Below, one piece after another: positions 52,559 to 58,762 of a stretch of DNA of 58,762 nucleotides. The notes beneath the pieces are model-generated. The model saw only the letters and a program-made list of their open reading frames with translations, did not search any database and was not told where the DNA came from. Source of the stretch: Acidobacteriota bacterium (GTDB lineage Bacteria > Acidobacteriota > Blastocatellia > Pyrinomonadales > Pyrinomonadaceae); assembly GCA_023391155.1 (NCBI GenBank), contig JAEWBM010000203.1, positions 1 to 58,762 of the forward strand. Direction: 5' to 3'. The translations under genes were made by a program, and so were the position numbers. Position 1 is the first letter of the stretch. Each line of letters begins with the position of its first letter.

Positions 52559-53617
52559 TTAATTCGAACGCTGCAGCGTCGGGGCACCGCCCGGTGCGGC
52601 CACGCGGCCCGCTCTCGTGATGGGGATACGTTTCTCCCTGTTGGGCCCGTCATTCACTACCACTCGAATATTACGGTAGGTGCCGTCCTCTTTATCATTC
52701 GTCGGAATATAGCCGATCGAGTACTGGCTGCGCATCTCTGAACCGATATCCCGCGCTATCTCCGGTAATTCCGAGACCGAATCGGGAAAATATGCCTTCC
52801 CTCCGGTCTGGGTCGCAAGTTCTGTCAGGAACGACTTGGCCTTGGACTTGGCACTCTTGGAAATGAAGCCGCCGCGGTCATCCAACTCGTTGATAAAACC
52901 GACGGCATAGATCTGAACATCCGTTTCCTTTAGCAGGTCGAGCAACTGCTTAGAATTGTAATAGCTGTTGACGTCCTCGCCGTCAGAGACGAGCACCAAC
53001 GCACGCCGCTTTCGGTCCATATCGGCACTCTCGTATTCCGAGATACGCTGCACCGCAAGATAGACCGCATCGATGATAGCCGTCCGGCCGCCTTCGATGA
53101 AAAGATTCTCAAGCGCGTAATCAAGATCGTCCTTGCTCGCCGTGAAATCCTGAAGTATCTCGATCTTGTCCGAGCTGACGAACCTGATGACGCTCGTCTC
53201 ATCGGTAGGGCGGTTGGTGTTTACGATGATCTTGCTTGCCTCGATGACCTCGCCGATCTGGAAACGGAGCGAGCCGGAATTATCGATGACCAGCGAATAA
53301 TTCGTCGGGACCTCTGATTGCGAGAAAAACTCTATCTGCTGCTGAACCCCGTCCTCAAAGATCGTGAACTCACGCTGCCCGAGATTATTAATAGGGCGGT
53401 TGTTGCGGTCGACGACGCGAACATTCAGGTTGACCAATTCTGTGTCGACCTTGATAACATCCTCTTCTTCGGGGATTATCGCCGACGGAGGCGGGGTCGA
53501 AGCCGGCGTAGCGGTACGGTCGCGCACCGGTTCCTGGCCAAAGGCGGCCGTGCCGGTGGCAGCCATTAAAACTGCCGCAAAGATAATAGTAAAAGCAGCG
53601 AATAGGGAACGTGTCAT
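52559..53617 (-). CDS. Secreted VWA-domain protein, acidobacterial type (tandem copy 2)
   Basis: 352 residues: signal peptide (about 1-27, ending AFGQ), a Pro/Thr-rich stretch, the lead-in VDTELVNLNVRVVDRNNRPI...FTIFEDG and a VWA domain with DNSGS as metal site, GRTAIIDAVY in loop two and VLVSDGED in loop three, so the site is intact. It starts 13 bases after the stop of the next VWA gene in the same orientation, hence one two-gene operon. Confidence 0.9.
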   Translation of the reverse strand: MTRSLFAAFTIIFAAVLMAATGTAAFGQEPVRDRTATPASTPPPSAIIPEEEDVIKVDTELVNLNVRVVDRNNRPINNLGQREFTIFEDGVQQQIEFFSQSEVPTNYSLVIDNSGSLRFQIGEVIEASKIIVNTNRPTDETSVIRFVSSDKIEILQDFTASKDDLDYALENLFIEGGRTAIIDAVYLAVQRISEYESADMDRKRRALVLVSDGEDVNSYYNSKQLLDLLKETDVQIYAVGFINELDDRGGFISKSAKSKAKSFLTELATQTGGKAYFPDSVSELPEIARDIGSEMRSQYSIGYIPTNDKEDGTYRNIRVVVNDGPNREKRIPITRAGRVAAPGGAPTLQRSN

Positions 53618-53630
53618 GTTTGGACCTCGA

Positions 53631-54620
53631 TCAACGATAACTGGTCAGCGGCGAGGCGTAATAGCCTTCGCGGCTTCTTACGGTTAGACGCGGTAAACCG
53701 CGTGGAGGTTTGACACGAACTCGAACCTTTCTCCATTTTCCGTCAGGTTCGAAATCAGGAGGGGTATAGCCGACCGAATACTGATGGCGAAGCTCAAGGG
53801 CGATCCGCTCAAAGATCTCGTCCATTTCAATATCGGTGGTGGGATAGAACGATTTTCCGCCGGTGACCGATGCCAGTTCGTCGAGAAATGCCTGGCCCTG
53901 CATACCGACCGGGCTCGCGGCATCCCCGCGGTCCAGGATGCCGACGCCGTAGGTCACAACGTCCGACTCTTTCATCAATCGGCGGACCTCGTTGAAATTG
54001 TAGCGGGATGAATTGTCCTGGCCGTCGCTGATAACGAGCAGGGCTTTCTTTTGGTGAGCCCCGCGTGTAACTCTTTCAATTCCGAGATAAACGGCGTCGT
54101 AAAGCGCGGTGTTCTTGCTGGGCTGCACCAAGGTCAGCTTTCGGATGACGGCCTCGCCGTCCCGAGTGCGATCCATTAGAAGCTGTGCACGGCTGTTGAA
54201 TGCGATCAGGAAATACTCGTCCGACGGGTGGCTCGAATTAATGAAACGCTCAAGAGCGGTCCGCGCCTTATTTATCTTGTCCCCGCTCATCGAACCGGAA
54301 ACGTCAAAGATGATACCAACCGAAACGGGGGCATCGCTGTCGCTAAAAAAGGTGATCTCCTGCTCTTTATTGTTGTCGTAAACCGTGAAGTTGTCCTTTG
54401 TCAGGCCTGAAACATAGCGGCCATAGAGGTCCGTGACGGTCAAGGTCAGAGTGACCAGGTCGGTCTTTACCCGTACCGGGCGGTTCGGGTCATCCTCGGG
54501 CGGCGTCGGTTCCGGTTCCTGGGCAATGGCTGCGCCGGCAAAAAGCGCGCAGATCGTGAGGATCAGAACCAGACGCACCGGGAATGCTCGGCTTGGGACA
54601 GATTTTCCGGCACGGTTCAT
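53631..54620 (-). CDS. Secreted VWA-domain protein, acidobacterial type (tandem copy 1)
   Basis: 329 residues from the ATG at 54620; a start at 54719 would add 33 residues before a normal signal peptide and is less likely. Signal peptide (ending GAAIAQ), lead-in VKTDLVTLTLTVTDLYGRYVSGL...FTVYDNN, and a VWA domain with DVSGSM, NTALYDAVY and LLVISDGQD: an intact metal site. It is the first gene of a two-gene unit with the copy downstream and diverges from pilC. Confidence 0.9.
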   Translation of the reverse strand: MNRAGKSVPSRAFPVRLVLILTICALFAGAAIAQEPEPTPPEDDPNRPVRVKTDLVTLTLTVTDLYGRYVSGLTKDNFTVYDNNKEQEITFFSDSDAPVSVGIIFDVSGSMSGDKINKARTALERFINSSHPSDEYFLIAFNSRAQLLMDRTRDGEAVIRKLTLVQPSKNTALYDAVYLGIERVTRGAHQKKALLVISDGQDNSSRYNFNEVRRLMKESDVVTYGVGILDRGDAASPVGMQGQAFLDELASVTGGKSFYPTTDIEMDEIFERIALELRHQYSVGYTPPDFEPDGKWRKVRVRVKPPRGLPRLTVRSREGYYASPLTSYR

Positions 54621-54762
54621 AGGATCTCCTGTTTGAGGTTCACTTATTCTAAAGGACAAATACAGCTTCCGCAAGATATTTTTGAGATGTGCATCGGCCG
54701 CGCAAGGTTGTTTCAACACTTAGGAATAACCCATCCGATGCAACTATTTTCATCTCCGCTCG

Positions 54763-54771
54763 TGTTATAAT
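54763..54771 (+). promoter_or_regulatory. Extended -10 promoter of the pilC-pilB operon
   Basis: TGTTATAAT at 54763-54771 is a perfect TATAAT with the upstream TG of an extended -10 element. The -35 position is poor, which is usual for this promoter type. Transcription would start near 54778, 70 bases before the pilC ATG. Confidence 0.55.
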
Positions 54772-54850
54772 TCGGACACCGTCTCCACGGGGTGCCCGAT
54801 ATTTGTGTTCGGCGGGCTGCCCCGGCCGGATTCGTCAACCCAAAGATCCT

Positions 54851-56083
54851 ATGGCCGAATTCATTTGCCGTCTGGGAACGCCTTCAGGCGAGGTGATCAC
54901 TCGCATCGTTGAGGCGGGAGCCGCAGGCGATGCTAAATATCAGCTCGAGCAGGAGGGCTTTCGAGTTTTCTCGGTCTCGTCCGCCTCGGGCTCCGTGCGC
55001 TCGGCCCTGTCGCTCAGCGGCACCGGGCAAAAACGCGTCAAGCAGGCGGACTTTCTGATGTTCAATCAGCAGCTCTCCGCTCTGCTCCGTGCCGGTATCC
55101 CCGTGCTGCAATCGATCGCATTGCTGCGTGCCCGTTCCGGTTCTGCCACTCTTCGCGACGTTCTCGCAAACGTCGAGGAAAAGATCAAGAACGGCGTGCC
55201 GCTTTCTGAGGCTTTTGAAGCGCAGGGCATTTTCCCGAAGATCTACACAGCATCGATCTACTCCGGGGAAAAAAGCGGAGCGCTCGACGCCGTGCTCATT
55301 CGTTACGTCGATTATCTGCGTCGAAGCGTTGGCCTCGCGCGAAAGCTCCGCGGTGCCCTCGCTTATCCTGCGTTCCTGCTCGCGGCATCGGGGTTCATGA
55401 TCGCGTTTCTGACGCTTTATATCGTCCCGCGGATGTCGGACCTTTTCCGCGGACTCAGTGCAAACCGTGGACTCCCGACCATTACGCTGGTTGTGCTGGG
55501 CATCTCGAACGCGGTGGCGAACAACTTCTGGTGGCTGCTTCCGATGCTGCTCGTCCTGTTCTTTGCCCTTTATATTTGGCTGAGGACGGACAATGGCCGG
55601 TTGATATTGCACCGGTTTCTTTTGAGGCTGCCGATCGTTGGCGAGCTGATACGCCAAATGGCGACGGCGCAGCTTGCCCGGTCGCTCTCTACATTGCTTT
55701 CGGGCGGTATAACCGTGCCGGATTCCTGGGAGATCGCGTCGCAGGCCCTGAATAACCTCGACCTTCGCCGCCGCAGTGCTGAGGTGCTGCCCCTGATCCG
55801 CGAGGGCCGCGGGTTTACAGATTCGCTGGAACAGGCGGGCTGGATCCCGGAATTGGCACTTGACATGATCGGGATCGGTGAAAAATCCGGCAGCCTCCGC
55901 GAAATGCTTGACGAGGTCGCCGCATTCTATGATGCCGAGTCTGAAGTAAAGCTCGAACAGCTCACGACCCTAATGGAACCGCTGATCCTCGTCATAATGG
56001 CACTTGTGGTCGTGTCGATCTTGCTCGCCATCTATTTGCCGATCATCGACACAATTTCAGCGGGCCCGGCAGCCGGACGCTGA
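54851..56083 (+). CDS. pilC: Type IV pilus/type II secretion inner-membrane platform protein
   Basis: 410 residues from the ATG at 54851; longer frames upstream are not supported. Two GspF domains with LFNQQLSALLRAGIPVLQSIALL in the first and MATAQLARSLSTLLSGGITVPDSWEIA in the second, each followed by helices, with three membrane segments overall (about 170-195, 220-245, 375-400). This is PilC/GspF, the platform contacted by the assembly ATPase encoded next. Confidence 0.94.
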   Translation: MAEFICRLGTPSGEVITRIVEAGAAGDAKYQLEQEGFRVFSVSSASGSVRSALSLSGTGQKRVKQADFLMFNQQLSALLRAGIPVLQSIALLRARSGSATLRDVLANVEEKIKNGVPLSEAFEAQGIFPKIYTASIYSGEKSGALDAVLIRYVDYLRRSVGLARKLRGALAYPAFLLAASGFMIAFLTLYIVPRMSDLFRGLSANRGLPTITLVVLGISNAVANNFWWLLPMLLVLFFALYIWLRTDNGRLILHRFLLRLPIVGELIRQMATAQLARSLSTLLSGGITVPDSWEIASQALNNLDLRRRSAEVLPLIREGRGFTDSLEQAGWIPELALDMIGIGEKSGSLREMLDEVAAFYDAESEVKLEQLTTLMEPLILVIMALVVVSILLAIYLPIIDTISAGPAAGR

Positions 56084-56093
56084 CGTGATTCAA

Positions 56094-57770
56094 ATGAAAG
56101 AAGAAGTGACCGAAAAGAACGTTTCATCGCCGCGCATCGAACTCTCCGACTTTATCGAGAATGAGCCGCCCGAGGTTGTCGAGGCGAAGCAGTTGGCGCG
56201 CCGTTACCGCTTGCCGTATATCGACCTGTTGCCGCCGGACGCCCCGTCGCCCATCGATTATGAAGAGCTCGCCGCGATCCCGGTCGAGATGATGCTGCGG
56301 AACCATTTCGTCCCGCTTAAACGCGAGGGGCGTAACCTTCACGCGGCGATGGCCGACCCGACCAATCTGGAACGCCTCGACGAGATGGAGAACGCCCTGA
56401 ACGTCAGGATCGTCCCGTATATCGCTACGCAAGGCGCCATCGATGTAGTTCTCAAAAAGGGCGATGCGACCCAGCGTGTACTTCAAGAGGCAGCGTCCGG
56501 CTTTAAGATCTCTCTGGTAAAGGAAACGGAGCAAGGCGAGGAGGTGCTCGACCTTGACCGCCTGGCGACCGATTCCGATATGTCGCCCATCATCAAGCTG
56601 GTCGACACCATCATTTATAACGCGATGGAATCGCGTGCGTCGGATATCCATATCGAGGCCGGCGACCGCGACGTGCGGGTCAAGTTCCGCATTGACGGCG
56701 CCTTATATTCCAAGGTCGACCCGATCGACATCGCATATCACCAAACCCTGATCTCGCGTATCAAGGTAATGTCCGAGCTTGACATCGCCGAACGCCGGAT
56801 ACCGCAGGACGGCCGCTTCCGTGTGCGTTATAAGGGCCGAACGGTGGACTTTCGCGTTTCGATACTGCCGGCGGCCTACGGCGAGAACTGCGTTATCCGT
56901 ATTCTCGACAAGGAACAGATCTCTGAGGAATTCAAGAACCTCTCGCTCGATGTCGTGGGATTCGATCCCGAGGATCTCCGCCGTTTCCGTATATATATTA
57001 AAGAGCCGTATGGCATGGTTCTGGTAACGGGCCCGACCGGTTCGGGTAAGACGACTACGCTTTACGCCGCGCTCAACGAGATACGGAATGAGGAGGACAA
57101 GATAATCACCGTTGAAGACCCGGTCGAGTATCAGCTCCAAGGGATCATGCAGATCCCCGTGAATGAGAAAAAGGGCCTGACCTTTGCCCGCGGCCTCCGC
57201 TCCATTCTCCGTCACGACCCCGACAAGATCATGGTCGGTGAGATCCGTGACGAAGAGACGGCCCAGATCGCTATTCAGTCCGCACTGACCGGCCACCTTG
57301 TCTTCACCACGGTCCACGCCAACAACGTTATCGACGTTATAGGCCGCTTCCTGAACATGGGCGTTGAGCCCTATAACTTCGTCTCGTCGCTAAACTGTGT
57401 GCTGGCCCAGCGGCTGGTGCGTTTGCTCTGCACCACATGCAAGCGGCAGTATCAGCCCTCCGAAGAGGAACTCCTCGAGTCGGGCTTGCGTCCTGATGAG
57501 GTAAGCGAACACGTCTTCTATCGTAACGTAGGCTGCGACGCGTGTAACCACACAGGTTACCGCGGCCGAACTGCTATCCATGAGCTGTTGGATATGTCGG
57601 ACCGCATCCGTGAAATGATCATCGAACGCCGGCCGGGATCGGAGATCCGCCGACAGGCTGAGCAGGAGGGGCTGTCGAGCCTCCGCGAATCGGCAAAGAA
57701 GAAAGTATTTGCAGGAACAACGACGCTTTACGAGATCAACCGTGTGACCTTTGTTGAGGAAGTGAGATAA
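56094..57770 (+). CDS. pilB: Type IV pilus assembly ATPase (PilB/GspE)
   Basis: 558 residues from the ATG at 56094 (a GTG at 56085 is three codons upstream and possible). The N-terminal GspE/MshE domain (about 25-170) is followed by the ATPase with Walker A GPTGSGKT at 313-320, Asp box VEDPVEY, Walker B IMVGEIRDEET and His box TTVHANN, then the tetracysteine zinc motif CTTC...CDAC. It powers pilus extension. It starts ten bases after pilC. The retraction ATPase pilT is at 12178. Confidence 0.95.
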   Translation: MKEEVTEKNVSSPRIELSDFIENEPPEVVEAKQLARRYRLPYIDLLPPDAPSPIDYEELAAIPVEMMLRNHFVPLKREGRNLHAAMADPTNLERLDEMENALNVRIVPYIATQGAIDVVLKKGDATQRVLQEAASGFKISLVKETEQGEEVLDLDRLATDSDMSPIIKLVDTIIYNAMESRASDIHIEAGDRDVRVKFRIDGALYSKVDPIDIAYHQTLISRIKVMSELDIAERRIPQDGRFRVRYKGRTVDFRVSILPAAYGENCVIRILDKEQISEEFKNLSLDVVGFDPEDLRRFRIYIKEPYGMVLVTGPTGSGKTTTLYAALNEIRNEEDKIITVEDPVEYQLQGIMQIPVNEKKGLTFARGLRSILRHDPDKIMVGEIRDEETAQIAIQSALTGHLVFTTVHANNVIDVIGRFLNMGVEPYNFVSSLNCVLAQRLVRLLCTTCKRQYQPSEEELLESGLRPDEVSEHVFYRNVGCDACNHTGYRGRTAIHELLDMSDRIREMIIERRPGSEIRRQAEQEGLSSLRESAKKKVFAGTTTLYEINRVTFVEEVR

Positions 57771-57772
57771 AG

Positions 57773-58453
57773 ATGAAACGCCCTTTCGTCCTGGTAATGG
57801 CCTTGATGGCCCTAAGCATCACGGGATTTGGCCAACTGGCCGGCAATCCCGAGAATTGGTGCCGTGGCGGCTTTTTTACCCGTGAAAGCGACGAATTCCG
57901 CATCGGCGTTGTAAAGGGCGCTAAGAACCAGAAAGCTTTCTTTTTCGGGGATGATAAAGATACCTGTCCTGGCCCCGCGTGTCGTCAAAAGGCTTATTTG
58001 GTGCCGGGCGACGAGGTTGTCGTCAATCGCGACTATAAAGGCTTTTCCTGTGGATGGTATACAAACACCGCCGGACGAGTGACCGTCGGCTGGGTGGAAA
58101 CGTCGCGGCTGGATTTTCCGGAACGGCTGATCAACGGATCGTCCATGGCCTGGTCAGGCGAATGGTCTTATGCCGAAAACTCGATCGAGCTTACGCCCGA
58201 CGGCGACGGGTGGCTGCGGGTGAAGGGAAATGCGTTTTGGCAGGGCCTCGGCGACAACGTCCACATCGGGGAACTCGACGGCCGCTCGGCGCCTGATGGC
58301 GGCATACTCAAATATTCCGACGGCGACGACGAATATGACTGTAAGGCGACGATGCGGTACCTCGGTGATTTTCTGGCCGTGGCAGACAACAATTACTGCG
58401 GCGGAGCGAACGTGTCCTTTTCGGGTATCTACCGCCGAGTTCCGATCAAATAA
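57773..58453 (+). CDS. Secreted protein with SH3-like region
   Basis: 226 residues. A signal peptide (MKRPFVLVMALMALSITGFGQ) is followed by a short cysteine-containing segment (RGGFFTRES, TCPGPACRQKAYLVPGDEVVV) with the look of a bacterial SH3 domain (about 55-110: KGFSCGWYTN...VTVGWVETSRLDF). The remainder is Trp/Gly-rich and ends in IYRRVPIK. Its ATG lies two bases after the pilB stop, so it is co-transcribed with the pilus genes; a role in the pilus or wall is inference. Confidence 0.75.
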   Translation: MKRPFVLVMALMALSITGFGQLAGNPENWCRGGFFTRESDEFRIGVVKGAKNQKAFFFGDDKDTCPGPACRQKAYLVPGDEVVVNRDYKGFSCGWYTNTAGRVTVGWVETSRLDFPERLINGSSMAWSGEWSYAENSIELTPDGDGWLRVKGNAFWQGLGDNVHIGELDGRSAPDGGILKYSDGDDEYDCKATMRYLGDFLAVADNNYCGGANVSFSGIYRRVPIK

Positions 58454-58762
58454 GATCGCGATAAACGGCCGGGTCAACATTCCCTCCGCTTACGATCAGG
58501 CAGATCCGCCGGCCTTCAAACTTTGAAGTGTTTTCCAGGACCGCGCCCAAACTGATCGCTCCGGTAGGTTCGCATTTCAAATTTACCAGCCCAAAATAGA
58601 GCCTCACTGCTTCGATGATCCGCTCATCGGAAACCTCGATTATCTCCGGAACATTCTCTTTGATGATCGGCCAATTGAGGTTTCCGAGCGATATTGTACG
58701 GGCACCGTCGGCGATCGTCATCGGTTCCTTTTCGTTCGGAATAAGCTCGCCCGCCCTCAGCG
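58446..58762 (-). CDS. Threonine/serine dehydratase (PLP-dependent), 3' end
   Basis: The gene enters the window at its right edge; only about the last 105 codons are present (an internal ATG at 58719 is not the start). The visible part (MTIADGARTISLGNLNWPI..., EPTGAISLGAVL, CLIVSGGNVD) is the C-terminal half of fold-type II PLP enzymes of the threonine dehydratase/serine racemase group, with the glycine-rich GGNVD near the end. Product would be 2-oxobutanoate or pyruvate, or D-serine. Its last eight bases overlap the end of the convergent gene. Confidence 0.85.
   Translation of the reverse strand, partial: LRAGELIPNEKEPMTIADGARTISLGNLNWPIIKENVPEIIEVSDERIIEAVRLYFGLVNLKCEPTGAISLGAVLENTSKFEGRRICLIVSGGNVDPAVYRDLI

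Overview
The window is a chromosomal segment of a Gram-negative bacterium with fairly high GC. It is most likely an Acidobacteriota member, probably of the Blastocatellia. Three secreted proteins have the VWFA-related layout typical of Acidobacteria (1415-2401, 52559-53617, 53631-54620). A TonB/ExbB/ExbD system, SecDF-YajC, RodZ, a periplasmic SurA-like isomerase and dispersed type IV pilus ATPases all point to a two-membrane envelope. The taxonomic call is inference from gene content; no rRNA gene is present.

Layout. 1-1321: an AT-richer end with two small orphan genes, two decayed tRNA-like sequences and an intact tRNA-Arg(ACG); it looks like the scarred end of an integration site. 1415-10859: a secreted VWA protein, a double zinc-finger membrane protein, a receptor-type Ser/Thr kinase followed by a secreted TPR protein, an ECF sigma factor with a zinc-binding anti-sigma factor, and two TPR-type membrane proteins. 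10910-16681: an ATP-grasp ligase with a histone-H1-like tail, PilT, a coiled-coil membrane protein, PspA and a circularly permuted ATP-grasp enzyme. 16864-27918: a 2101-residue alpha-2-macroglobulin-like protein with a CxEQ thioester motif, small secreted proteins, KdsD, a glutamine-rich repeat protein and a lipoprotein.

28055-35363: a compact run of der, a MauE-thioredoxin-thioredoxin fusion, tgt, yajC, secD and secF. 35442-39575: a tonB-exbB-exbD-exbD-TPR lipoprotein operon, with a sigma70-like promoter, a candidate three-way-junction leader RNA, hairpins in three of the intergenic gaps and a terminator at the end. 39657-48695: housekeeping and envelope genes: rel, ridA, rpmB, a SurA-like lipoprotein, an ABC-F ATPase, guaB and rodZ.

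48903-52499: the most unusual part is a compact five-gene operon. It holds two PduA/EutM-type microcompartment shell proteins, an AdhE/EutE-like acylating aldehyde dehydrogenase with an apparent encapsulation helix and a TPSARDL-type tail, a secreted VWA-like protein with a broken metal site, and a zinc-ribbon tail-anchored membrane protein. No pentameric vertex protein, phosphotransacylase, alcohol dehydrogenase or signature enzyme is visible, so it is either a satellite locus or a minimal undescribed compartment. 52559-58762: two tandem VWA proteins, pilC and pilB, a secreted SH3-like protein and the 3' end of a threonine/serine dehydratase gene running off the window.
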